64,000 bases of DNA. It comes from Frondihabitans australicus (GTDB lineage: Bacteria; Actinomycetota; Actinomycetes; Actinomycetales; Microbacteriaceae). A program made the translations under genes and the position numbers. How positions within the stretch are numbered: position 1 is the first letter of the stretch; each line of letters opens with the position of its first letter. Shown piece by piece: positions 1 to 8,517 of this stretch. Under the pieces are notes generated by a model, which had not been told where the DNA came from, made no database searches, and saw nothing but the letters and a program-made list of their open reading frames with translations. The stretch covers positions 2,108,001 to 2,172,000 of the forward strand of contig NZ_RBKS01000001.1 in NCBI RefSeq assembly GCF_003634555.1, given 5' to 3'.

Positions 1-1962
1 GGAATCCCACGCGTAGAGCGTCACCTTGCCGGTGTACGCGTCGACCGTCGCCTTCACCGAGTTGCGGATGTAGTTGATCTGGTCGGACGGGAAGGCCGGG
101 TTCGATGCCGACGAGCTCGACGTGGCGGCCGTGAGGCTCTGCTGGTCGGAGTAGGGGTAGTCGTCGGTGGTCGTGTAGCCGTCGACGATCCAGACGACGT
201 GGCCGTTGATGATGGCCGCGTACGGGTCTTTGTCGATCGTGAGGTAGGGCGCGACCTTCTGCACGCGCGTGGCCGGGTCGCGGTCGTAGAGGATCTGCGA
301 CTTCGAGTTCACGGCGTTCGAGAGCAGGATCTGCGTCGACTGGAACTTGATGGCGTAGATCAGCTTCGAGAACAGGCTGTCGAGCTTCGGACCGCCGTTG
401 CCCGAGTACGTCGTCGTGGCGTTGTTGCCGTTGTCGTCGTTGCCGGACGGGTAGTCCAGCTCGACCTTGTTGAGGCCGTTGCCGCCGACGATGCTGTACT
501 GCGGGCTGTTCTCGCCGAAGTAGATGCGCGGCTGGATGGTCTTGGACGTGCCGAGGTCGCCCTTCTGCGGGATGCCCGACTCGAGGAAGACGGGCTGCCC
601 GTCGCTCGAGGCGCGGTTGCCGTAGGCCGCGACGACGCCGTACCCGTGCGTGTAGACGAAGGTCGAGTTGTACGGCGTGTTCGCCGTGCCGAGGCTCGCC
701 TGATCGAGCTCGCGGACCGCGATGACGACGTCCTGCGACTTGCCGTCGATCGTGTAGCGGTCGACGTCGAGCGAGGAGAACGAGTAGTACTGCTTGTACT
801 GCTGGAGCTGTGCGAACGCGTCGGTCACGAGGTTCGGGTCGATGATGCGGATGTTCTCGGTCGTCGCGGCGTCACCGGCGAGGGCGTCCTTCGTCGGCGT
901 CGACTTGGCGTCGTAGTTCGTCTCCTTGACGTTCGCGACGCCGTACGCCTCTCTCGTCGCCTTGATGTTCCGTTCTATGTAGCTCGACTCGACGGTCTTG
1001 ACCGAGGGGTCGACCGTGAAGCGCTGGACGATCCACGGGTACACCGCGCCGATCAGGAGGCTGATGATGATCAGCAGCGCGGTGCCGATGAGCGGCAGGC
1101 GCCAGCGCCCGGCGAACGCGGTGACGATGAACAGGATCGCGACGACCGCGGCCGCGTAGGCGAGGATCTGCTTCGCCGGGATGCCTGCCACGACGTCGGT
1201 GTAGGTGGCGCCGGTGAGCAGCTTGTTCGTGCCGTCGGTCAGGGTGGCGTACTGGTCGAGCCAGAGGCTGATCGCCTGGAGGGCGAGGTAGACGGCGGCG
1301 GTGGTCGCGATCTGGACGCGGGCGACGCGGCTGATCCTGAGCTCGCGGCCGGAGAGCCGGAGGCCGCCGTAGAGGTAGCTCGTGGCCAGCGCGGCGATCG
1401 CCGAGAGCAGCACGACGGCCGACGCGAAGCCGACGATGCCCTGGTAGAAGGGCAGCGAGAAGACGTAGAAGCCGACGTCGAGGTGGAACTGCGGGTCGGT
1501 CTTTCCGAACGGAGTCCGGTTGAGGTACTCGAGCACCATCGACCAGTGGCTAGAGGCGGCGATGCCTCCGAACAGGCCGAGGACGACCGGGATGCCGACC
1601 ATGACGGTGCGACGCAGAGGCTCGATGACCTGCTGGTAGCGGTCGAGCTGCGAGCCGAGCTTCGCGTAGACCGGACGGAAGCGGAATGCGAGGCTGATCG
1701 AGACGTAGACCGGCGCGGCCATGGCGAGGAACCCGATGAAGAACAGCGACGTGCCGGTGATCCACTGGGTCATGATGACCCGGGTGAAGCCGAGCTGCTG
1801 GTACCAGAGGTAGTCGGTCGCGAGGCTGGCGAAGATGAAGAAGAAGATCACCAGGACGGCGATGATGCCGATGGTGATCAGGATCGGGGCGCGCGACGAC
1901 CGGCCCGGACGACCGGCGCCTGACGAGGCGGGGCCCGACGCCGCGGATGCAGAGGAAGTCAA
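1..1962 (-). CDS. UPF0182 family integral membrane protein (3' end beyond window)
   Basis: Reading the minus strand from a TTG at 1962 gives 654 codons that run off the window edge without a stop. The start is supported by an AGGAGC ribosome-binding site just upstream and a TAGGAT -10 box about 40 bases further up. After a Pro/Ser/Ala/Gly-rich N-terminus come several hydrophobic helices over roughly residues 24-310, then a long extracytoplasmic region with FVYTHGYGVVAAYGNRAS, typical of the UPF0182 (COG1615) family, which is usually 900-1000 residues. Function is unknown; it is thought to be a cell-envelope protein. It is the same-strand downstream neighbour of the PDZ/Lon-like protease, as is the case for Rv3193c and Rv3194c in mycobacteria. 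Family assignment is confident; biochemical role is not known. Confidence 0.9.
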   Translation of the reverse strand, partial: MTSSASAASGPASSGAGRPGRSSRAPILITIGIIAVLVIFFFIFASLATDYLWYQQLGFTRVIMTQWITGTSLFFIGFLAMAAPVYVSISLAFRFRPVYAKLGSQLDRYQQVIEPLRRTVMVGIPVVLGLFGGIAASSHWSMVLEYLNRTPFGKTDPQFHLDVGFYVFSLPFYQGIVGFASAVVLLSAIAALATSYLYGGLRLSGRELRISRVARVQIATTAAVYLALQAISLWLDQYATLTDGTNKLLTGATYTDVVAGIPAKQILAYAAAVVAILFIVTAFAGRWRLPLIGTALLIIISLLIGAVYPWIVQRFTVDPSVKTVESSYIERNIKATREAYGVANVKETNYDAKSTPTKDALAGDAATTENIRIIDPNLVTDAFAQLQQYKQYYSFSSLDVDRYTIDGKSQDVVIAVRELDQASLGTANTPYNSTFVYTHGYGVVAAYGNRASSDGQPVFLESGIPQKGDLGTSKTIQPRIYFGENSPQYSIVGGNGLNKVELDYPSGNDDNGNNATTTYSGNGGPKLDSLFSKLIYAIKFQSTQILLSNAVNSKSQILYDRDPATRVQKVAPYLTIDKDPYAAIINGHVVWIVDGYTTTDDYPYSDQQSLTAATSSSSASNPAFPSDQINYIRNSVKATVDAYTGKVTLYAWDS

Positions 1963-2120
1963 GAGGGTGCTCCTGGCTCGTGGAGAGGTGGAACCGCCAT
2001 CCTATGTGCCCGACCTGCGCGGTCGAGCTCCGTGCGCTCAGCCTGTGGAGAACCTCGGCGACACCATTGCGAGCCCCCGACGCCCCGGCTCGGGCGACCT
2101 CGAGGAGTCTCGCCGCGCGG

Positions 2121-3239
2121 CTAGGACGCGGGGCAGGTGGGCAGCGAGCTCGTCGAGCCTTTGCCGGAGAGTGTCTTCAGGATCGTCACCGACTGCGACA
2201 GCGACGTCGTCGCGTAGACGTGCAAGCCGGACGGAATGTGGCCGGTGACCTCGTTGCAGTTGCTCTTCGGTGCGAGGAACACGGTCGCCCCCGCTTCGCG
2301 GGCGCCGTACATCTTCTGCCGGATGCCGCCGATCGCGCCGACCGTGCCGCCGGCGTCGATCGTGCCCGTGCCGGCCACGCTCGCGCCGCCGTTCAGCTTG
2401 CCGGGCGTGATCTTGTCGATGATCCCGAGCGCGAACATCATGCCGGCGCTCGGGCCGCCGACGTCCGCGAGCTTGAGGGTGACGCTGAACGGGAAGTCGT
2501 AGGTGACGGTGGCGCCGATGCCGAGAAGGTAGGTGCCCTGTTCGTCCTGCGGGGTGATGGAGGTCGTCTTCACACCGGTCGAGTCGCCGGAGCGGAAGGC
2601 GATCGTCGCCGGCTTCGCTCCGTTCTTCGCGATGAGGGCGCGCAGGGTGTCCACGTCGCTGTTCGACGTGAGCGAGTGGCCGTTGATGGCCGTGATGACG
2701 TCGCCCTTCGCCAGCTTGCCGCTCGCGGGCGACCCCTTCTCGACGTCCGAGACGGTGATGGCGGTGCCGACCGCGTAGCCCTCCTCGGCGAGCGCGGCCG
2801 TCACGGCCGACTTCTGGCTCTGCTGCATGTCGATGGTGTTCTGCTGGTCGACCTGCTTGTTGGAGACGCCCGAGGGGAAGATCTCCTCGACCGGGATCAC
2901 CGCGCGGCTGGGATCGAAGTAGGCCCGGACCAGCTCTGCCCAGTTGGGACGCTGCGTCTGGTTGCCGACGACGCTGACGGTGAGCAGGTCGAGCGATCCC
3001 GAGGTGGCGTAGGTCTTGTGGCCCGAGACCGTGATCAGCGGCGTCTGCTTGCCGTCGTACGGGTTCGTGCCGAGGGTGTTGAACACCGGGCCCGGCTGCT
3101 CGATCAGGTAGGGAGCGGGGAGCAGTGACAGCACCACCGCGATGACGAGCGCCGCGCCGAGGAAAGCGAGGCCGAGGACGCCGCGTCGGCGGCGGGGCGG
3201 GGCGATCGTCGGGGTCTCGGGTGCGGCGAAGTAGGCCAC
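2121..3239 (-). CDS. Membrane-anchored PDZ domain / Lon-like (S16) serine protease
   Basis: Predicted 372 residues from a GTG at 3239. A basic N-terminus (PPRRRRGVLG) precedes one membrane helix (about residues 20-42). The rest would be extracytoplasmic: a YlbL-like region, a PDZ domain (KGDVITAINGHSL) and a C-terminal Lon-type domain. That domain carries the catalytic Ser in GGPSAGMMFALGIID and the Lys in GGIRQK, so the Ser-Lys dyad is intact. A longer reading frame reaching 3332 exists, but it passes through a 16-base tandem repeat whose unit is not a multiple of three, so I reject that extension. Orthologous context is Rv3194c. Likely role is envelope protein quality control or regulated proteolysis; the substrate is unknown. 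Confidence 0.88.
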   Translation of the reverse strand: MAYFAAPETPTIAPPRRRRGVLGLAFLGAALVIAVVLSLLPAPYLIEQPGPVFNTLGTNPYDGKQTPLITVSGHKTYATSGSLDLLTVSVVGNQTQRPNWAELVRAYFDPSRAVIPVEEIFPSGVSNKQVDQQNTIDMQQSQKSAVTAALAEEGYAVGTAITVSDVEKGSPASGKLAKGDVITAINGHSLTSNSDVDTLRALIAKNGAKPATIAFRSGDSTGVKTTSITPQDEQGTYLLGIGATVTYDFPFSVTLKLADVGGPSAGMMFALGIIDKITPGKLNGGASVAGTGTIDAGGTVGAIGGIRQKMYGAREAGATVFLAPKSNCNEVTGHIPSGLHVYATTSLSQSVTILKTLSGKGSTSSLPTCPAS

Positions 3240-3288
3240 GGGGCTCGTTTCTCGTAGTGCTTGCGGCGGGAGGTGCCCCGTGGGTGCT

Positions 3289-3352
3289 CGCCGTGGGCGC
3301 TGATCGCCACGGGCACTGTTCGCTGTGGGCACTGTTCGCCATGGGCGCAGTG
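3289..3352. repeat. Four tandem copies of a 16-bp unit in a divergent intergenic region
   Basis: Four consecutive 16-mers are visible: CGCCGTGGGCGCTGAT, CGCCACGGGCACTGTT, CGCTGTGGGCACTGTT and CGCCATGGGCGCAGTG. The core is GTGGGCACTGTTCGC-like. A degenerate fifth copy (CCGTGGGTGCT) lies just before, near 3278. The array sits between the start of the Lon-like protease gene (minus) and the -10 box of the DUF2342 gene (plus, 3403-3408). It could be a regulator-binding array or a slippage-prone spacer. Confidence 0.85.
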
Positions 3353-3415
3353 GAAGGCACTCAGAAGTGGGGGAATCCCAGGCTGGTCGTGAGGCCAGAG
3401 GCTAGCGTAGTTGCC

Positions 3416-4780
3416 ATGTCTGAAGATTCGCAGCCGGGCTCGGAGGACGAGTTCCGCGACATGCTGCGGCAGTTCCTGTCCGGCGATTCCGAGATCGACC
3501 CGTCGAAGCTGGTCGGTGCCGCAGGGCTGCCCAACGACCCCGCGTTCATGGCGCGGCTCATGAGCCAGCTGCAGTCGGCCGTCAACCGCTCGGGCGACGG
3601 GATCGACTGGTCCCTCGCCACCGAGCAGGCCACCGGCATCGGCACTCAGTCCGCGGTCGAGACGGCTCCTGGCCAGGTGAGCGCTCTCGAGCAGGCCTTC
3701 CACGTCGCCGCCCTCTGGCTCGACGAGGTCGTGAGCGTCTCCGAGCTCACCGCCACCCCGAAGCTCCTCACGCGCGCCGAGTGGTCGCGCGCCTCCATGC
3801 CGGTGTGGAGCCAGTTGGCCGAGCCGGTCGCCGACTCCATCGCGGCCTCCCTCACCCGCGTGCTCAGCGAGCAGGCACCGGAGGAGATGCAGGGCATGCT
3901 CGCCGGTGCGAGCCAGGTGATGCGCTCGGTGGGCGGCGCGCTGTTCGCCATGCAGCTCGGCCAGGTCGTCGGTCAGCTCTCGACCGAGGTCGTCTCGGGC
4001 GGCGACGTCGGCATCCCCCTGCTCGACGACGGCCAGGCCGCCCTCGTGCCGCAGAACGTGTCGGCGTTCGGCGAGGGACTCGACGTCGACGCCTCGCAGG
4101 TGCAGCTCTACCTCGCCGTCCGCGAGCTGGCTCACGCACGGCTCTTCCGCCACGCGCGCTGGCTCCGTCTGCACCTCATCACGTCGATCCGCGAGTTCTC
4201 GCAGGGCATCACCATCGACACCAGCCGTCTCGAAGAGCTCGCCGCCGACTTCGATCCGCAGAACCCCGAGCAGTTGCAGGAGGCGATGCGGTCGGGTGCG
4301 CTCATCCCGCCGAAGACCGACGAGCAGCTCGCCGCCCTGGCCCGCCTCGAGACCACGCTCGCCCTGATCGAGGGCTGGGTCGACGTCGTCACGGCCAAGG
4401 CCACCGAGCGGCTGCCGAAGGCGACCGCGATCGCCGAGATGGTCCGCCGTCGCCGCGCGGCGGGCGGCCCGGCCGAGCAGGCCTTCGCCACCCTCGTCGG
4501 TCTCGAGCTCCGCCCGAGGCGCCTGCGCGAGGCGGCCGCCATGTGGCAGGCCGTCTCCGATCAGACGTCCGGCGAGGTGCGCGACTCCCTCTGGGCGCAC
4601 CCCGACATCGTCCCCACGACCGCCGACATCGACGACCCGACGGCGCTCATCGCACGTCTCACCGGAGGCGAGCCCGAGCTCGACGACGTCGACCGCGCCA
4701 TCGAAGACCTCCTCAACGACGACACCTCCGAGCGTCCACGCGAGGCGGGCGACGGCACCGCCGACGAGCCGGAGCACTAG
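3416..4780 (+). CDS. Zinc-dependent metalloprotease-like protein, DUF2342 family
   Basis: 454 residues. The ATG at 3416 is chosen because a TAGCGT -10 box (3403-3408) ends seven bases before it, indicating a leaderless transcript, and because the frame upstream is filled by the tandem repeat. The sequence YLAVRELAHARLFRHARWL carries the R-E-x-x-H arrangement typical of DUF2342 proteins, which have a metzincin-like helical fold and are annotated as zinc-dependent hydrolases. The C-terminus is acidic (DDVDRAIEDLLNDD). It is transcribed divergently from the PDZ/Lon-like protease, as Rv3195 is from Rv3194c. Substrate unknown; the hydrolase label rests on the family, not on demonstrated activity. 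Confidence 0.88.
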   Translation: MSEDSQPGSEDEFRDMLRQFLSGDSEIDPSKLVGAAGLPNDPAFMARLMSQLQSAVNRSGDGIDWSLATEQATGIGTQSAVETAPGQVSALEQAFHVAALWLDEVVSVSELTATPKLLTRAEWSRASMPVWSQLAEPVADSIAASLTRVLSEQAPEEMQGMLAGASQVMRSVGGALFAMQLGQVVGQLSTEVVSGGDVGIPLLDDGQAALVPQNVSAFGEGLDVDASQVQLYLAVRELAHARLFRHARWLRLHLITSIREFSQGITIDTSRLEELAADFDPQNPEQLQEAMRSGALIPPKTDEQLAALARLETTLALIEGWVDVVTAKATERLPKATAIAEMVRRRRAAGGPAEQAFATLVGLELRPRRLREAAAMWQAVSDQTSGEVRDSLWAHPDIVPTTADIDDPTALIARLTGGEPELDDVDRAIEDLLNDDTSERPREAGDGTADEPEH

Positions 4781-4898
4781 CCGGGCGCAGGATCACCCCA
4801 CCGCCGCCGGTGAGAACTCCCCAGGGTTCGGCCTCGCCCGGCCACCCCTGTGGAGAACTTCCGCCCCCGTCGGCGGATCTCGGGCATGATTCGTGCCC

Positions 4899-5867
4899 AT
4901 GGACATCCGCTTCGACCCACGCCTCCCGCTGGTCTGGCGCGATCCGCACACCCTGCAGATCGGCGCCGATCGGCCCGTGGTCGTGCTCGAGCGCATCACG
5001 GCGCGCGAGGAGCGCGTCGTGTCGGCCATCGCGTCGGGGCACGGGCTCTCGGGGCTCGGTGGGCTGATCGCCCGGACGGGGCAGCGGGACGCCGAGGTGG
5101 CGACGATCGTCGAGCGGCTGGCACCGGCTCTCGCCGAGCCGCGGAAGGTGAGGCGCCCTGTCGTGGAGGTGGCGGGCTCCTGCAACCTGACCCGCGCGAT
5201 CGAGGCCCTGCTGACCGCCTCCGATGCATCCGTCCGGCGTGTCGATGCGACGTCGGCCGGTCTCGCCGGTGACGCCGATGCCGGCGTCGCCGTCTCGCGG
5301 CACGCTCACGATCCGGCGGTCGCCGCGGCGTGGTTGAGGGTCGACCTGCCGCACCTCACCGTGGTCACGGGCGATCGCTCGACCAGGGTCGGCCCGGTCG
5401 TCGTGCCCGGGCGCACGGCGTGCTCGCACTGCCTCGATCTGCATCGCGCCGACGTCGACGCCTCCTGGGGCGTGATCGCAGCGCAGCTCTGGGGGCGGGT
5501 AGGGCCGGCGCTGCCTCCGGTGGCGCAGAGCGAGGTGGCCGCGAAGGCCGTGCGCCGGATCCTGCGCCGACACGAGGCCCTCGCCGCCAGACATCCCGGA
5601 GCACCGGTGCGAGACGGCCCGGCAAAGGCCTCTCCGGGCGAGTCCGACGACGACGACCGCGCCCGGGCCCTCGACGAGGCCTCCGACGACGCGGTGATCG
5701 AGACGATCGACACCGACAGCGGGCGGGTCACCTCGTCGCGGAGCCGACTTCATCCCGGCTGCGGATGCGCAGCTCTTGCAGAAAGCGGCTGGGGCGGCGA
5801 TCCTGACCCGAGCGCCCCTGCCCCTCATGGCTCCACGACAGCCGGAGGCGATCCCGAGCACGGGTGA
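4899..5867 (+). CDS. TOMM/RiPP cyclodehydratase-like (ThiF/E1-like) orphan protein
   Basis: 322 residues from ATG 4899; a GTG at 4893 in the same frame is an alternative. A CATGAT element (4885-4890) ends eight bases before the ATG. The protein resembles the 'TOMM precursor leader peptide-binding' E1-like fold: a central VGPVVVPGRTACSHCLDLH motif and a C-terminal HPGCGC, which together provide the CxxC and CxC pairs of a structural zinc site. Residues about 225-265 form an acidic linker. No YcaO enzyme, precursor peptide or dehydrogenase is nearby, so it is an orphan, as Rv3196 is in mycobacteria. Its 3' end overlaps the convergent uvrD2 gene by 140 bp. Family call is fair; function is unknown. 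Confidence 0.75.
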   Translation: MDIRFDPRLPLVWRDPHTLQIGADRPVVVLERITAREERVVSAIASGHGLSGLGGLIARTGQRDAEVATIVERLAPALAEPRKVRRPVVEVAGSCNLTRAIEALLTASDASVRRVDATSAGLAGDADAGVAVSRHAHDPAVAAAWLRVDLPHLTVVTGDRSTRVGPVVVPGRTACSHCLDLHRADVDASWGVIAAQLWGRVGPALPPVAQSEVAAKAVRRILRRHEALAARHPGAPVRDGPAKASPGESDDDDRARALDEASDDAVIETIDTDSGRVTSSRSRLHPGCGCAALAESGWGGDPDPSAPAPHGSTTAGGDPEHG

Positions 5868-7440
5868 TTCCGACGTAGAGAAGGCGGCGCTCCTCGTCGA
5901 TGGCGTCGTCGTCACGGGCGTAGCTGATCGGCAGAAGGCCCTCGGAGAGACCGACGATGTAGACGCTCGACCACTCCAGGCCCTTGGCCGAGTGGAGCGT
6001 CGCGAGGGTGACAGCCTGGACAGTCGGCTCGTGATGCCCCGCCTGCCGGGTGAAGAGGTCGTCGACGAACTGCTTGAGCGAGGTCGACTCGCCCGCCTGC
6101 TCCGCGAGTCCCATGAGGGCGTTCAACGACTCCCAGCGGTCGCGGACGGCCCCGCGCTGCTCGGGCGGCTCCTGCGCCCAGCCCAGCGAGCGGAGAACGT
6201 CGCTGACGGTTTTGAACAGCGGTTCGCCGACGATGCTCACCGCGGCGCCCTTGAGCATCATGAGCGCCTGCTTGACCTCGCGCTGGTCGAAGAAGCGGCC
6301 GGCACCGTGGAGGCGTGTGCTGACGCCGACGTCGTCGAGGGCTCGTTCTAGCAGAGCCGCCTGGATGTTGACGCGGAAGAGCACGGCGATGGACTCGGGA
6401 GCCGCGCCCTGCCGGATCTCCTCAGCGATGCTGTCCGCCACGGCCCGCGCCTCGGCCGAGTCGGAGGCGAAGTCGGCGGTCTTGGGGGCAGGCCCCGGCT
6501 CGGTGTGGACGGGGTGGAGATCCAGCGCACCCGGCCGCCCGCGCATGAGCTGGTTCGCCGTCTCGACGATGGGCCTGGCCGACCGGTAGTTCTGCTCGAG
6601 CCGGAGGACGGTGGAGTCGTCGTACCGGCCCGCGAAGCCGAGCAGGAAGTCGGCCGACGCCCCCGCGAACGAGTAGATGGTCTGGCTGGCGTCGCCGACG
6701 ACGCACACGTCGCTGCGGTCGCCGAGCCAGAGGTCGAGGAGGTCCTGCTGCAGGGGCGAGACGTCCTGGTACTCGTCGACGACGAAGAAGCGGTACTGCT
6801 CACGCACCTGCGCGGCCACACGGGGCTCGACCTCGAGCATGCCGGCGGTGGCCAGGAGGACGTCCTCGAAGTCGATCTGCCGCCTGTCGTCCTTGACGCT
6901 CTCGTACACCCGGTGCAGGTCGAGCGCCTGTTCGGCCGTCACGCGGGGAGGCAGCGCGCGGTCGGGCAGGGCGAGGGCGTACTGCTCCATCGTGAGCCGC
7001 GAGATCTTCCGCCACTCGATCTCGCCGGCCAGGTCGCGCAGGCTCGCGGTGTCGAGGCGGAGGTGGAGGGTCTCGGCGGCGTGGGCGATGACCTTCGCCT
7101 TGTTCTCGACGAGGCGCGGCATGGTGCCACCCATCGTCTGCGGCCAGAAGTACGCCAGCTGTCGGAGGGCCGCCGAGTGGAAGGTCCGGCTCGACACTCC
7201 CCCGGCCCCGAGCGCACGGAGGCGACCCCCGAGCTCGGCGGCGGCACGTGTCGTGAACGTGAGCGCCATGACCCGCTGCGGCGCGTAGACGCCGGTCGCG
7301 ACGCCGTACGCGATCCTGTGCGTGATCGCCCTGGTCTTGCCGGTTCCGGCTCCGGCCAGCAGGCACACCGGCCCGAGCAGGGTCTCGGCGGCCACGCGCT
7401 GCTGCTCGTCGAGACCGGCGAGGAGGTCGACGGCCTCCAT
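5728..7440 (-). CDS. uvrD2: ATP-dependent DNA helicase UvrD2 (SF1A), short form
   Basis: 570 residues. Walker A is GAGTGKT (residues 30-36), motif II is DEYQD (222-226), motif III is GDASQTIYSF, motif IV is QNYR, motif V is TLHSAKGLEW and motif VI is YVGITRARDRL, so a full 3'-5' SF1A motor is present. Mycobacterial UvrD2 is about 700 residues and adds a tetracysteine linker plus an HRDC domain; this protein stops shortly after motif VI with no cysteine cluster and no HRDC. It lies 29 bases downstream of nudC on the same strand and is probably cotranscribed. Its 3' 140 bases are also coding on the other strand. Probable role: DNA unwinding in repair or recombination. Confidence 0.93.
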   Translation of the reverse strand: MEAVDLLAGLDEQQRVAAETLLGPVCLLAGAGTGKTRAITHRIAYGVATGVYAPQRVMALTFTTRAAAELGGRLRALGAGGVSSRTFHSAALRQLAYFWPQTMGGTMPRLVENKAKVIAHAAETLHLRLDTASLRDLAGEIEWRKISRLTMEQYALALPDRALPPRVTAEQALDLHRVYESVKDDRRQIDFEDVLLATAGMLEVEPRVAAQVREQYRFFVVDEYQDVSPLQQDLLDLWLGDRSDVCVVGDASQTIYSFAGASADFLLGFAGRYDDSTVLRLEQNYRSARPIVETANQLMRGRPGALDLHPVHTEPGPAPKTADFASDSAEARAVADSIAEEIRQGAAPESIAVLFRVNIQAALLERALDDVGVSTRLHGAGRFFDQREVKQALMMLKGAAVSIVGEPLFKTVSDVLRSLGWAQEPPEQRGAVRDRWESLNALMGLAEQAGESTSLKQFVDDLFTRQAGHHEPTVQAVTLATLHSAKGLEWSSVYIVGLSEGLLPISYARDDDAIDEERRLLYVGITRARDRLRLSWSHEGQGRSGQDRRPSRFLQELRIRSRDEVGSATR

Positions 7441-7469
7441 CTCAGGCGGCTCGCGGTCGCGGCGCGTGG

Positions 7470-8417
7470 TCAGTCATCGATCTCGGACCCGTACCAGTCC
7501 TCGATGATCGCCCTCGCGATCGACGACCGACCCGGCAGGATCACCGAATCGCCGGCCGCGATCAGCTCGTCGCGGGTGAACCACCGCAGGTCGACGATCT
7601 CGGCGCCGTCGGGCTCGAGGCTGCCCGGGTCGTCGACGTCGACCGTGGCGCGGAAGCCGAGCATGAGCGACGCCGGGAAGGGCCAGGGCTGCGAGCCGAG
7701 GTACACCGGGTCGACGACGCGCACACCGCTCTCCTCGAAGATCTCACGCTGCACGGCCTGCTCGAGCGACTCGCCGGGCTCGACGAAGCCGGCGAGGAGC
7801 GAGTAGCGGTTCTTCTCCCACATGGCGTTCGAGCCGAGCAGGAGCCGGTCGTCGGCGTCGGTCACGCCGACGATGATCGCGGGGTCGGTGCGCGGGAACA
7901 CCTCGTGGCCGTCGTCGGGGTCGACCAGCACCCAGCCGCCCTTCGTCGAGAGCAGGGGCTTGCCGGTGCGGGGCGAGAAGCGGTGCGAGGCGTGCCAGTT
8001 GGTGATGGCGAGAGCCTCGGTGGCGAGGCCGGCGTCGCGCGCGCTGAGACCGGTGGCGAACATGCGGAGATTGCCCCACTCGTCCTCACTCGCGACGCTC
8101 GATGCCTGCTCGTCGGTGAGGAGCGCCGCGACGAACGCGGTACCGGCCGGGAGGTCGTCGTCGGACGTCGAGCGGCCCAGGTAGACGAGGCGGGCGTCGG
8201 CCGGCACCGCGGCCGGCTCGACGAGGTTCAGGGCGGTCTCGCCGCGGAACAGCGCCCGACCCTTCCAGACCGGCAGCACGCGAGTCGCGGCGTCGGCCAT
8301 GAGCACGGTGAAGAGGTCGTCGCGCTCACGGGCGAGATAGTCGCGGTCGACCGTGTGGCGCGACAGGGGCAGCCGATCGGTGAACGAGGCCTGATCTTCG
8401 GGCGAGCGAGCAGGCAT
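7470..8417 (-). CDS. nudC: NAD(+) diphosphatase NudC (Nudix), zinc ligands lost
   Basis: 315 residues from ATG 8417; a GTG at 8462 would add 15 residues without any family similarity. The Nudix box GFVEPGESLEQAVQREIFEE with EESGV and the downstream NADH-pyrophosphatase signature SQPWPFPASLM identify NudC, which cleaves NAD(H) to AMP and NMN(H) and can decap NAD-capped RNA. The zinc-ribbon region reads RFSPRTGKP and VDPDDGHE where other NudC proteins have CxxC pairs, so all four cysteines are substituted. Upstream of uvrD2 in a probable operon and divergent from the phosphotransferase-fold gene. Activity is expected since the catalytic motif is intact. Confidence 0.92.
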   Translation of the reverse strand: MPARSPEDQASFTDRLPLSRHTVDRDYLARERDDLFTVLMADAATRVLPVWKGRALFRGETALNLVEPAAVPADARLVYLGRSTSDDDLPAGTAFVAALLTDEQASSVASEDEWGNLRMFATGLSARDAGLATEALAITNWHASHRFSPRTGKPLLSTKGGWVLVDPDDGHEVFPRTDPAIIVGVTDADDRLLLGSNAMWEKNRYSLLAGFVEPGESLEQAVQREIFEESGVRVVDPVYLGSQPWPFPASLMLGFRATVDVDDPGSLEPDGAEIVDLRWFTRDELIAAGDSVILPGRSSIARAIIEDWYGSEIDD

Positions 8418-8517
8418 CCGGCCACCAATCGTCGAGGGCGGCTCGGACAGCCGCCGGATCACGGGGTTTGCGCGTGGCGAAGGGACCCCCTCGCCAGGAC
8501 CGGCCTACCCTTGCGGC

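Noticed and set aside
199-1923. A 574-codon plus-strand open frame opposite the UPF0182 gene
   Set aside because: Composition is dominated by Arg, Asp, Val and Glu with no hydrophobic or catalytic pattern, whereas the minus strand encodes a clear membrane protein.
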